A DNA stretch of 49,810 bases from Bacillota bacterium (GTDB taxonomy: Bacteria > Bacillota > Sulfobacillia > JACIYH01): positions 1-49,810 of the forward strand of contig JACIYH010000013.1 in the NCBI GenBank assembly GCA_014360055.1, written 5' to 3'. This document shows positions 40,706 through 48,142 of this stretch, piece after piece (positions within the stretch are counted from its first letter, which is position 1; each line of letters opens with the position of its first letter). Under the pieces are notes generated by a model. The model saw nothing but the letters and a program-made list of their open reading frames with translations, was not told the DNA's origin and did not search any database. A program made the position numbers and the translations under genes.

Positions 40706-42559
40706 CGGTTCCCCCGTGCCGTCGGCGGAGCCGCCGTCCCCGTACAGGTGGCGGTAAACCAGGTACGAGCCTGCCACCCTGGCCACGTACTCGCGGGTCT
40801 CGGAGAAAGAGATGGCGGTGGGGAAGCCTTCCCTGCCGCGGAACACGGGGGAAGCCGCCCACCGGCGCACGTTCCCCAGTCCCCCGTTGTAGGCGGCCAG
40901 TGCCCGGGGGATGTCGCCCCCGCAGCTTGCGATCGTGCGGGCCAGGTACCAGGTGCCCAGGCGCAGGTTGACCTCGGGGCGGAAGAGGTCTTCCCGGGTG
41001 ATCTTCATGCCCAGGGCGCGGGCGGCGCCCTCGGCGGTGGCGGGCATGAGTTGCATGAGGCCGCAGGCACCGGCGGGCGACACCGCCCACGCCGCGAAGT
41101 GGCTCTCTTCCCGCATCACCGCCCACACCAGGAAGGGGTCCACCCCGAAGGCAGCCGATACTTCCCCCACCAGGTCCGGGTAGGGGCGGGGATAGGCGAG
41201 CCGATAGGCGGCCGGGGCGGGCAGATCCGGCAGTACCGACATGGCCCTTTCCGCGGCCATGGTCACGTTCCCGCGGCCGGCGTACCACTCCGCCACCGCC
41301 AGCCTCCCCGTGGGCCCGCCGTGGCGCGCCAGCACCTCCACCTCCACCTGGGCCAGGGGAACGCCGCGGCGGCCGAGTCCCTCCAGGGCGCGGACCGCGG
41401 CCGCAGCGGGGGGCGGAGCCGGGTCGGGCACAGGGGGGTAGGGGAGGGGGTGTTCCACCTCCAGGCCGGCGCACCAGGCCAGCCCGGGTGAGATGGCCAC
41501 CCGGAACCGCCCGGCCTCCCGGGTATCCCCCCGGTTGCGGGAGAGGACGTAGCCCCGCAGGGCGGCATCGTCCCGCAGGAGACCCTTCTCGCCTGCCAGG
41601 CTCCGGTACACGGCCAGGGCCTCAAGAGGACGTCCCAGTTCCTCCAGCAGGCAGGCGCCCCGCCAGCGGGCTTCCGCCTCCGGTGACTCCAGGTAGGCGC
41701 GGGCGGCCTCCTGGCGGCGACCCAGGCGCTCGAGCACCCTGCCCAGGCCGCGGGCACCCGCGGGGCCCAGGCGCCCGTAGGCCTCGGCGGCTGCCTCCAG
41801 CTTCCCGGACTTTTCGAGGGCGCGGGCGTAGACGGCCAGTGTGGCGCCATCGTCGGGGAACTCGGCCAGGTAGCGGGCCAGCCAGGGAAGTGCGGCGCGG
41901 GCGTCCCCCAGGGTGAGGAGAGCCCGGCCCCATTCCCGAGCCACGGGGGCCCTGGCGCGGGCTTCGCTCTCCCCGTGCTCACGGAGGATTTCCAGGGCGG
42001 GCTGCGCCCACCCGCGGTCGTTGAGCCACTCCGCCACCCGGCACCAGTCCGGTTCCAGGCGCAGGAGCGCCTCCACCGCCACCCGGGCCGGAAGCAGGTG
42101 CTTCCAGTGTTCCACGGCCTGTGCGGGCTGGCCGCACTCCTCCAGGAGGCGGGCGAGTTCCTCCCTGACGCCGGGGTCATCCCGCAGTTCCAGGGCGCGG
42201 AGGTACCAGTCGGCGGCCGTGGCCTGCTCGCGCGCGTGCCGGCTCCGGGCCAGGACGAGGCAGGCCTGATAGCCCACCCCGTCGGTGCGGCCGGCCAGGT
42301 CCTCCACCTGCCGGCGTCCGGCGGGCCAGCGGGCCAGCGCGATCACCAGGCGCCGGTAGCCGTCCAGCTCGGGGGGAAGGTCCCGGCGGCCCAGTGTGTG
42401 CCTCAGGTCAGTGGTGAACGAAACGAACAGGTCGCTTTCGCGCTCCAGTCGGGGTCCCAGCAGGAGCCCCCGCTGCCATGCCCCGAGCGCGGCCAGGACG
42501 GTCCCCGCCACCCCCAGGAGTACGAGCAGCCCAAACCACCAGCGCCGTCGCACCGGCAC
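40217..42559 (-). CDS. SLT-type lytic transglycosylase with N-terminal helical repeats
   Basis: An N-terminal anchor (WWFGLLVLLGVAGTVLAALG) and a long TPR/superhelical region lead to a C-terminal Slt domain. The catalytic Glu is in MREESHFAAWAVSPAGACGL, followed by MQLMPATAEGAARALG, NLRLGTWYLA and ALAAYNGGLGNVRRW. This is the Slt70 layout: soluble or anchored murein transglycosylases that cut glycan strands. The domain ends at YRHLYG, near 40740, but there is no stop there; the frame continues 173 codons antisense through the MBL gene to 40217. The extension looks like shadow sequence, so the genuine stop has probably been lost. Confidence 0.88.
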   Translation of the reverse strand: MPVRRRWWFGLLVLLGVAGTVLAALGAWQRGLLLGPRLERESDLFVSFTTDLRHTLGRRDLPPELDGYRRLVIALARWPAGRRQVEDLAGRTDGVGYQACLVLARSRHAREQATAADWYLRALELRDDPGVREELARLLEECGQPAQAVEHWKHLLPARVAVEALLRLEPDWCRVAEWLNDRGWAQPALEILREHGESEARARAPVAREWGRALLTLGDARAALPWLARYLAEFPDDGATLAVYARALEKSGKLEAAAEAYGRLGPAGARGLGRVLERLGRRQEAARAYLESPEAEARWRGACLLEELGRPLEALAVYRSLAGEKGLLRDDAALRGYVLSRNRGDTREAGRFRVAISPGLAWCAGLEVEHPLPYPPVPDPAPPPAAAAVRALEGLGRRGVPLAQVEVEVLARHGGPTGRLAVAEWYAGRGNVTMAAERAMSVLPDLPAPAAYRLAYPRPYPDLVGEVSAAFGVDPFLVWAVMREESHFAAWAVSPAGACGLMQLMPATAEGAARALGMKITREDLFRPEVNLRLGTWYLARTIASCGGDIPRALAAYNGGLGNVRRWAASPVFRGREGFPTAISFSETREYVARVAGSYLVYRHLYGDGGSADGTGEPSGGGVAAPQQAVVIHDRLHPALLRQVAEAGLQGRLHQQVLPGGGEQAGVVVGEHLHQVGHGPGLRQQILNKVKQVRHPLTVGFDGEQGIPRIAGGAVAGDHPRVLPLRGPHRRPLQGGQMPGHVGVVGDAVLVQHPAGKEEVPREQHAPGGGHTQLGRAVAG

Positions 42560-42792
42560 CCCTCCCGACGCCCTGCGGCCTGCTGTACCTTATGCACGGG
42601 GCGGTGGTTCTCCTGCCCGGGCCCCCGCCGGTGGCCGGCCCGGCGTGCGCCGCCTGCGTGGGCGGTCGTCGCCGGGGCGGCACGTCGCATGCCATGGCGG
42701 GTGGCCGACCCGGCGGCACGTTGCGTGCCTCGGCCGGTGGCTTCACGCAATGGGGCGGGGATGGCATAATAGGGCAAGGAGGTGATGGCAGG

Positions 42793-43473
42793 GTGCGGCT
42801 CATTTCCGAAAGGGACGCGGCCACGCTGCGCAAACGGTTCGCCGACCTGACGGGCCCGGTGAAGCTGGTGATGTTCACCCAGTCCGAGTCGGGCTTGAGC
42901 GTCCCCGGGCACGAGTGCGCGTACTGCCGGGAGACGCGCATGCTGGTGGAGGACCTGGGCGAGGTCTCCGACGGCCGCATCGGGGTGGAGGTGCACGACT
43001 TCATCCTCGACAGGGAGGAGGCCTCCCGGTACGGGGTCGAGCGCATCCCGGCGGTGGTCGTGCTGGGGGAGCGCGACCACGGCATACGCTACTACGGCAT
43101 CCCCGCCGGGTACGAGTTCGCCTCCCTGGTCGAGGATATCCTCGATGTGTCGGCACAGAAGAGCGGATTGCGCCCGGAGACGGCGGCGGCACTGCGCGCG
43201 TTGCCCAGAGACGTACACATACAGGTCTTCGTTACCCCCACCTGACCGTACTGCCCGCGTGCGGCCAGGTTGGCCCACAAGATGGCGCTGGAGAGCGATA
43301 GGGTGCGGGCGGACGTGGTGGAGGTATCTGAGTTTCCCCATCTTGCCCAGCGTTACCACGTCTTCGGGGTGCCCAAGGTGGTCATCAACGAGCGGGTCCA
43401 GTTCGAAGGCGCGGTGCCCGAGAAAATGTTCCTGAGCTACGTGCTGCAAGCCGCCGGCGTGGAGGAATCCTGA
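42793..43473 (+). CDS. Glutaredoxin-like protein disulfide oxidoreductase with in-frame UGA (selenocysteine candidate)
   Basis: A two-thioredoxin-fold PDO of 226 residues if TGA at 43243-43245 is decoded. Domain 1 starts LISERDAATLRKRF, has its CxxC in ECAYCRET (Cys42, Cys45) and cis-Pro in RIPAVVV. Domain 2 should carry CPYC after QVFVTPT; the DNA instead reads TGA-CCG-TAC-TGC, giving U151-P-Y-C154. The rest (PRAARLAHKMALESDRV, FGVPKVVI, FEGAVPEKMFL) is well conserved against archaeal PDO to a natural TGA at 43471. A hairpin follows the TGA. GTG 42793 has AAGGAGGTGAT upstream. PDOs shuffle thiols and disulfides; a selenol would make domain 2 more reactive. The alternative is a Cys-to-stop mutation yielding a 150-residue product. 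Confidence 0.82.
43259..43278 (+). promoter_or_regulatory. Candidate bacterial SECIS hairpin
   Basis: GTG-C-GGCC / GGCC-CAC pairs over 7 bp with one bulged C (43262) and a 5-nt loop AGGTT (43267-43271). The loop starts 21 nt after the TGA. Bulge on the 5' arm, short upper stem and a GGU in the apical loop recall the E. coli fdhF SECIS, whose loop begins AGGUC. Placement just downstream of the codon inside the coding region is as required for SelB in bacteria. Confidence 0.6.
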
Positions 43474-43553
43474 CCGGCTACCCGCAGGCGGCGGGCATCG
43501 AGGAGTCCCGACCGCGAGTCTCAGGAGGCCGGTCGTGGAGGAATCCTGACCGG
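43459..43553. repeat. 19-bp direct repeats after the PDO gene
   Basis: GTGGAGGAATCCTGACCGG occurs at 43459-43477 (covering the PDO stop) and again at 43535-43553, 76 bp apart, with a degenerate copy near 43498. The repeats copy the 3' end of the gene into the spacer, suggesting slippage or local duplication. Confidence 0.75.
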
Positions 43554-43557
43554 TGAA

Positions 43558-43634
43558 CTCCGGCGCCGCCGGAGCAAGCCAGTTCGGTAGTGCGCCGCCC
43601 CGTCCTGGTACACACTAGGGCGGGGTGGTTTTTT
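43558..43634 (+). terminator. Hairpins and T-run between PDO and the first flavoprotein gene
   Basis: A perfect hairpin CTCCGGC-GCC-GCCGGAG (43558-43574) is followed by CCGCCC (43595-43600) pairing with GGGCGG (43618-43623), then six Ts at 43629-43634. The second stem plus T-run looks like an intrinsic terminator. The flavoprotein's TTG start (43633) lies in the T-run and its GGGGTGG ribosome site overlaps the stem, so attenuation is possible. Confidence 0.55.
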
Positions 43635-44802
43635 GGCCGAACCCAGGGTTACCGTGGTGGGAGGCGGCCTCGGAGGCACGCCCCTGGCCAACGGCCTGGC
43701 GCGGCTCGGGATCTGCCAGGTCACGCTGGTGGACTTGCTCGGGCAGCACATCTACCAGCCCGGCTTTCTCTACGTGCCCTTCGGCCGTGTCAAACCCGCC
43801 TCGCTGGTGCGCGACCTGCCGACGGTCCTTCATCCGCGCGTGCAACTGGTGGTGGGCGAGGTGGAGGAGGTGGACGCCGGGGCACGGGCGGTCCACCTGG
43901 CCGACGGACGCGTGATCTCCTCGGATTGGCTGGTGCTGGCGCCGGGGGCGGCATATGATCCCGGCCTGGTGCCGGGGTTCGCCGGCAACGTGCACCACTT
44001 CTATTCCCTGGAGGCCGGCCTGGACCTCATGGCCGAGTTGCAGCGCTTCCGGGGCGGGGACGTGGTGGTGGGCATCACCACCCTGCCTTACAAATGCCCG
44101 CCGGCCCCCCTGGAGTTCACCCTTCTCCTGGACGATTTCTTGCGGAAGCGCGGCCTGCGCGGCCGTTACCGCCTGACCTTTGTAACCCCCCTGCCCCAGC
44201 TCATAGGCATGAAATCGCTCTGCGAGGCCTATCAACCCATCTTCAACCGCCGGGGAATCGCGGTTGCCACTCGCTTCACGGTGGAGGAGATCGACGCGCG
44301 TCGCCGCCGCCTGATGTCCCAGGAGGGCGGGGAAGTGCCGTATGACCTGGCCATCCTGGTCCCGCCCCACCGGGGAACGAAGATGGTGCGCCGCTCGGGA
44401 CTGGGGGATCGCCAGGGGTGGATACCCACCGACCGTGAGACCCTGCGGGTGGTGGGGTACGAGCACGTGTACGCCCTGGGGGACGCCACTGACCTCCCCG
44501 TCTCCAAACACGGGGCGGGTGCCCACATGCAGGCCGAGGTGGTGGCCCGTAACCTGGCCGCGGAGATAGGGGGTCGAGAGCCCGGCTGGGAGTATTCGGG
44601 CCGGGTGTTCTGTATCAGCGATACCGGCGCCGGTAAGGGCAGCCTGGTGCACTACAGCTATGACCGGCCACCGGCGCCCCCCACGCCCCTGCCCGTTTTT
44701 CGCTGGGCCAAGCTGGCTACCGGTGCCCTGTACTGGCGGCTGGTCCCGCGCGGGTTGCTGCCGGTGCACGGATACCGCCGCCGCCGTGCTACCGCGCGGT
44801 GA
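43633..44802 (+). CDS. Sulfide:quinone reductase-like FAD flavoprotein (first copy)
   Basis: 389 residues, FAD-dependent pyridine-nucleotide-disulfide fold of the SQR/FccB group. The N-terminal dinucleotide motif is VVGGGLGGTPLANGLA, the second FAD contact YALGDATDLPVSK. Two cysteines sit where the SQR redox pair is expected: Cys155 in YKCPPAP and Cys327 in RVFCISDTG. The third SQR cysteine is not seen. The C-terminus has only moderate hydrophobic helices for membrane attachment. TTG 43633 is the start. A clear paralogue lies at 45842, and DsrE and TusA lie between them, so it probably oxidises sulfide or a carried persulfide. Electron acceptor unknown. Confidence 0.85.
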   Translation: MAEPRVTVVGGGLGGTPLANGLARLGICQVTLVDLLGQHIYQPGFLYVPFGRVKPASLVRDLPTVLHPRVQLVVGEVEEVDAGARAVHLADGRVISSDWLVLAPGAAYDPGLVPGFAGNVHHFYSLEAGLDLMAELQRFRGGDVVVGITTLPYKCPPAPLEFTLLLDDFLRKRGLRGRYRLTFVTPLPQLIGMKSLCEAYQPIFNRRGIAVATRFTVEEIDARRRRLMSQEGGEVPYDLAILVPPHRGTKMVRRSGLGDRQGWIPTDRETLRVVGYEHVYALGDATDLPVSKHGAGAHMQAEVVARNLAAEIGGREPGWEYSGRVFCISDTGAGKGSLVHYSYDRPPAPPTPLPVFRWAKLATGALYWRLVPRGLLPVHGYRRRRATAR

Positions 44803-44944
44803 AGAGATGCCTGGCTGCATAATTGCACTCCTGCCCGTTGCGGTGTCCGCAGGACGAATGCACTGACCGAGCCGGTGAGAACCGCTGCAAAACGGAACAC
44901 GGACGTGCGTCCTGGCCTGCTCGTGAAGGCGGTCACACCAGGTA

Positions 44945-45001
44945 TTGACTGCCGGGCGGGGCAGGTGGTATCATACTCCTGCAAGCAGTTATTTGCGCAG
45001 G
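44945..45001 (+). promoter_or_regulatory. Promoter and candidate operator of the dsrE-tusA-SQR-arsR operon
   Basis: TTGACT (44945-44950) and TATCAT (44969-44974) with an 18-bp spacer form a strong sigma-A-type promoter in the 224-bp spacer. Just after it, CCTGC (44978-44982) and GCAGG (44997-45001) bracket an AT-rich centre. An operator right after the -10 would suit repression by the ArsR protein encoded last in the operon. Confidence 0.6.
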
Positions 45002-45026
45002 TTACCAAATTAGGGAGGGAGACAGC

Positions 45027-45446
45027 GTGGCGGAGGAGCGGTTTTCCATGGTGGTGTTCTCGGGCACGGTGGATAAGCTCTACCCGGTAGCCATCATGTC
45101 TTCGGGAGCAGTGGCTATGGGCATGGAGGTGGACATCTTCGTGACCTTCTGGGGCCTGCAGGCTTTCCGGAAGGGCAACCCGCGGGAACTGGGGCGGGTG
45201 AGCAAGGACTTCGAAGACCAGGCCGGCGCCATGATGCAGATCATGCAGGAGAAGAATGTGCCCTCCTGGTACGATACCCTGCTCCAGGCCAAGGAACTGG
45301 GGAACGTGCGCGTGCACGCCTGTGCCATGACCATGGACCTGTTCGGCCTCACCAAAGACGACCTGGACCCCATCGTGGACGACGTGGTGGGCGTGGGCGA
45401 GTTCGTGGACCGGGCCAAGGAGGGCAAGGTCACCCTCTTTATCTGA
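45027..45446 (+). CDS. DsrE/DsrF-like sulfur-carrier family protein
   Basis: 139 residues, DsrE2-type. The fold-typical start FSMVVFSGTVDKLYPVAIMS, IFVTFWGLQAFRKG and the conserved cysteine Cys99 in VHACAMTMDLFGL match persulfide-carrying DsrE proteins, which pass sulfane sulfur to TusA. GTG 45027 has AGGGAGGGAGA upstream. The gene heads an operon with tusA 45 bp later. The cysteine placement supports sulfur transfer; the acceptor is inferred. Confidence 0.9.
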   Translation: MAEERFSMVVFSGTVDKLYPVAIMSSGAVAMGMEVDIFVTFWGLQAFRKGNPRELGRVSKDFEDQAGAMMQIMQEKNVPSWYDTLLQAKELGNVRVHACAMTMDLFGLTKDDLDPIVDDVVGVGEFVDRAKEGKVTLFI

Positions 45447-45491
45447 CACCGGATCCGACAGGGGCGGGTCCGAACAGAAAGGGGACGGCAG

Positions 45492-45737
45492 ATGAACGAG
45501 CAGACGGTCAAGGCGGACCGGATCATTGACGCCCGCGGTGCGTACTGCCCCGGGCCGCTAATGGAACTGATCAGGGCGGTTCGCGAAGCCCGGGTCGGCG
45601 AGGTCCTGGAAGTGCTCTCCTCGGATTCCGGTTCCAAGCGCGACATCCCGGCCTGGGCCGAGAAGGCGGGCCACGAAGTGGTGGGCGTGTTCCCCGAGCA
45701 GGGATACGACCGCATCGTGGTGCGCAAGGCGAAATAG
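45492..45737 (+). CDS. tusA: TusA-family sulfurtransferase
   Basis: 81 residues. The family motif CPGP (Cys19 in [17 protein letters not shown]) is present near the N-terminus, with the usual [20 protein letters not shown] region. TusA carries persulfide sulfur between donors such as DsrE or rhodanese and acceptors in tRNA thiolation, cofactor assembly or sulfur oxidation. ATG 45492 has AAAGGGGACGG upstream. Its place between DsrE and an SQR-like flavoprotein favours dissimilatory or detoxifying sulfur handling. Confidence 0.95.
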   Translation: MNEQTVKADRIIDARGAYCPGPLMELIRAVREARVGEVLEVLSSDSGSKRDIPAWAEKAGHEVVGVFPEQGYDRIVVRKAK

Positions 45738-45841
45738 CTGGCATGAGAACGGGGCCGGCCCCCGGGCGGAGGGCTCAATGCGGGCCCATGGGGAATCCCG
45801 GATAAGGCCGGCTCCGTGGCATCATTATGGGGGGAAGAACC

Positions 45842-47053
45842 ATGCGGAACTCAGCGCGGGTGGTCATTGCAGGCGGGGGAACGGGCGGCACCTTGGTGGC
45901 CAACTTACTGGCCCGGCGCGGGGTGGCGGTAACCCTGGTGGATGCCACAGGATGGCACACGTATCAGCCCTCCTTCCTGTACCTGCCTTTTGCCGACAGG
46001 GTGCCCCGCAGCCAGGGGCCGCTTTACAGCAGAAGGGTGTCGACCCTGCTGGACGGGCGCGTGAAGGTGGTGGTGGGCACGGTGACCGGCATTGACCCGG
46101 TGGCCCGCCGGGTGGAGATCGCGGAGGGGGCGAGCCTGCCCTACGACTGGCTGGTACTGGCCACGGGCACGGCCTACTATCCCGACGAGATCCCCGGGTA
46201 CCCGGAGGCCGCTCACCACTTCTATTCCCAGGAGGCCGCCCTGCGCCTGCGGGAGGCCCTGGCTTCCTTCCGCGGCGGCGACGTGGTGGTGGGTGTCACC
46301 ACTATCCCCTACAAGTGCCCGCCGGCACCCCTCGAGTTCACCTTGCTGCTGGACGCCTACCTCAGGAGACGGGGCATCAGGGAGCGGACGCGCATACGGT
46401 TCCTGAGTCCACTGCCGCGCGCGTTCAGCATTGAGCCGGTGTCCGAGATGGTGGCACCCATGATGGAGCGGCGGGGTATTGAGATCTCCACCTTCTTCAA
46501 CACCGAAAGCGTGGATGCGGGGGCGCGGGTGGTGCGGTCCCTGGAGGGGGAAGAGGTTCCCTACGACCTGCTGGTCCTGCTTCCTCCTCACGGGGGAGTC
46601 CCCGCCGTGCGCAACTCCGGCCTCGGCGACCGCAGCGGGTGGATCCCCACCGACCGCCACCTCATGAGGGTGCTGGGGCGGGAGCGCATTTATGCCGTGG
46701 GGGATGCCACCGACCTGCCGGTGTCCAAGAGCGGCGTGGCCGCCCACTTCCAGGCCGAAGCGGTGGTGGCCAACATCTTAGATGAGATGGCAGGGCGGGA
46801 GCCCTCCCACGCCTACACAGGGCGGGTGCTGTGCTTCGCGGAGACGGGACTGGGCCGCGCCACGCTCATCTCCTTCGACTACCAGCATCCACCCCGCCCG
46901 CCCGTGCCCAACCGCGTCCTCCACTGGGGCAAGCTGGCCTTCAATGTGCTATACTGGTACACGGTACCTCAGGGCCGCGTACCCCTGCGGGGCGTGACCA
47001 AAGTGGGGGCGGGCGCACGCCCGGTGGAGGAGGAAGCCCGGGTTGGGCACTGA
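45842..47053 (+). CDS. Sulfide:quinone reductase-like FAD flavoprotein (second copy)
   Basis: 403 residues, paralogous to the flavoprotein at 43633. FAD motif VVIAGGGTGGTLVANLLA, second FAD contact YAVGDATDLPVSKSG and the two cysteines Cys159 (YKCPPAP) and Cys331 (RVLCFAETG) are spaced 172 residues apart, exactly as in the first copy. ATG 45842 is preceded by GGGGGGAAGAA; an upstream ATG at 45827 would remove that site. It follows tusA in the operon and overlaps the ArsR gene by 11 bp. Two related enzymes so close suggest a heteromer or different substrates or acceptors. Confidence 0.87.
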   Translation: MRNSARVVIAGGGTGGTLVANLLARRGVAVTLVDATGWHTYQPSFLYLPFADRVPRSQGPLYSRRVSTLLDGRVKVVVGTVTGIDPVARRVEIAEGASLPYDWLVLATGTAYYPDEIPGYPEAAHHFYSQEAALRLREALASFRGGDVVVGVTTIPYKCPPAPLEFTLLLDAYLRRRGIRERTRIRFLSPLPRAFSIEPVSEMVAPMMERRGIEISTFFNTESVDAGARVVRSLEGEEVPYDLLVLLPPHGGVPAVRNSGLGDRSGWIPTDRHLMRVLGRERIYAVGDATDLPVSKSGVAAHFQAEAVVANILDEMAGREPSHAYTGRVLCFAETGLGRATLISFDYQHPPRPPVPNRVLHWGKLAFNVLYWYTVPQGRVPLRGVTKVGAGARPVEEEARVGH

Positions 47054-47369
47054 CGACAGGCTGTTTGAGTTGCAGAGCCAGATCTGTCGCACCCTGGCGC
47101 ACCCCAAGCGGTTGCAGATCATCGAGTTGCTGAAGACGGGGGAAAAGACGGTTTCCGACCTGGCCGAGGCCTTGGGCACCCAGATCCCCAACGTGTCTCA
47201 GCACCTGCAGATGTTGCGCCAGACCAGGCTGGTGGTGGCCAGGCGGGAGGGGGCCAACGTGTACTACGCCCTCTCCAACCCCAAGATCGTGCTGGCCTGC
47301 AACACCCTGCGTGAAGTGCTGGCCGAGCAGTTGGAGATCGACCGGGCGGCCGCGCTGGGCACCCACTGA
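47043..47369 (+). CDS. ArsR-family transcriptional regulator
   Basis: 108 residues, winged-helix ArsR/SmtB fold: LAHPKRLQIIELLKTGEKTV, then the recognition helix QIPNVSQHLQMLRQTRLVVA and wing RREGANVYYALSNP. Two cysteines, Cys15 (QICRTLAH) and Cys86 (LACNTLREVL), fall in the first and last helices, which pack together at the dimer interface in ArsR proteins. They are not at the BigR/SqrR positions but could still form a persulfide or disulfide switch. TTG 47043 overlaps the flavoprotein stop, so it is the operon's last gene and probably its autoregulator. Confidence 0.9.
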   Translation: MGTDDRLFELQSQICRTLAHPKRLQIIELLKTGEKTVSDLAEALGTQIPNVSQHLQMLRQTRLVVARREGANVYYALSNPKIVLACNTLREVLAEQLEIDRAAALGTH

Positions 47370-47380
47370 GGCGGTGGCGG

Positions 47381-47977
47381 CTAGCGGCCGATGAAGAGCT
47401 GGGTTTCCGCTATGCCGTAGGGACCGTTGGCCACGATACCGATGCCCACATGGGTGTGCCTGGGGTTCAGGATGTTGGATCGGTGACCCTGAGAGGACAT
47501 GAACATGGCGTGGGCGTAGCGGGCATTACGTGCCTTGGCGATGTTCTCCGCCCCCATTACGGGTGCGCGGACGCCCGCTGCCACCTCCATCCGGTAGGCG
47601 GTACCGTAGGTAGGCGACACGTGGGAGAAGTAGTTGTTGACCACCATGTCCTGGCTCTTCTTGCGGGCGAGTTCGGTGAGGACGGGGTCCACCGTGAGAG
47701 GGGGCAGCCCTGCCTCGGCACGGGCCTGGTTTACGAGCTGTAGGGCTATCGCCTCTTCAGCGGTCAGCGCCACGGGTTCACCCGCTGGAGGTTGCGGGGC
47801 GGGCTCGGGCGCCGGGTCCGGCGAGGGAGCCGGTGTCGGGGTGGGGGTAGGCGCAGGTGTCGCCACGGGGGTAGGTGCCGGCGCGCGCCAGTACCAGGAA
47901 GCTTGCGCGGAAAGGGGCAGGCAGAACAGGGCCACCACCAGGCAGACTGCCAGCAGGTACCTTTTCCTCAAGGGCAT
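47381..47977 (-). CDS. CAP/SCP-domain secreted protein (YkwD-like)
   Basis: 198 residues. A signal peptide (YLLAVCLVVALFCLPLSAQA) and a Pro/Thr/Ala linker precede a CAP domain: LQLVNQARAEAGLPPLTVD, SQDMVVNNYFSHVSP, GAENIAKARNARYAHAMFM, SSQGHRSNILNP and THVGIGIV. The His and Glu expected at the CAP cavity are present. In Clostridia and Bacilli such proteins are secreted or found in spore coats; the activity is unknown. AAGGAGG lies only two bases before ATG 47977, so the TTG two codons later (47971) may be the true start. Confidence 0.92.
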   Translation of the reverse strand: MPLRKRYLLAVCLVVALFCLPLSAQASWYWRAPAPTPVATPAPTPTPTPAPSPDPAPEPAPQPPAGEPVALTAEEAIALQLVNQARAEAGLPPLTVDPVLTELARKKSQDMVVNNYFSHVSPTYGTAYRMEVAAGVRAPVMGAENIAKARNARYAHAMFMSSQGHRSNILNPRHTHVGIGIVANGPYGIAETQLFIGR

Positions 47978-48142
47978 GACCTCCTTTTATGTCACCTGCC
48001 TTCCAGTGTAAGGGTCGGGCTTGAGAGGGACAACCCGCCCCACACCCCCTGTCGAGCCATGAGGGAGCGCCAGCTCGCCCGGAGGGACGCATGCGCATCC
48101 CGGAGCCATCTGGCGCCCGCGTAACTGAAAATGCCAGGGTTA

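Noticed and set aside
43474-43560. Continuation of the PDO gene beyond 43473
   Set aside because: The direct repeats copy the gene's 3' end, including stop-like triplets, but no further thioredoxin-fold sequence follows; the stop at 43471-43473 fits the family length.
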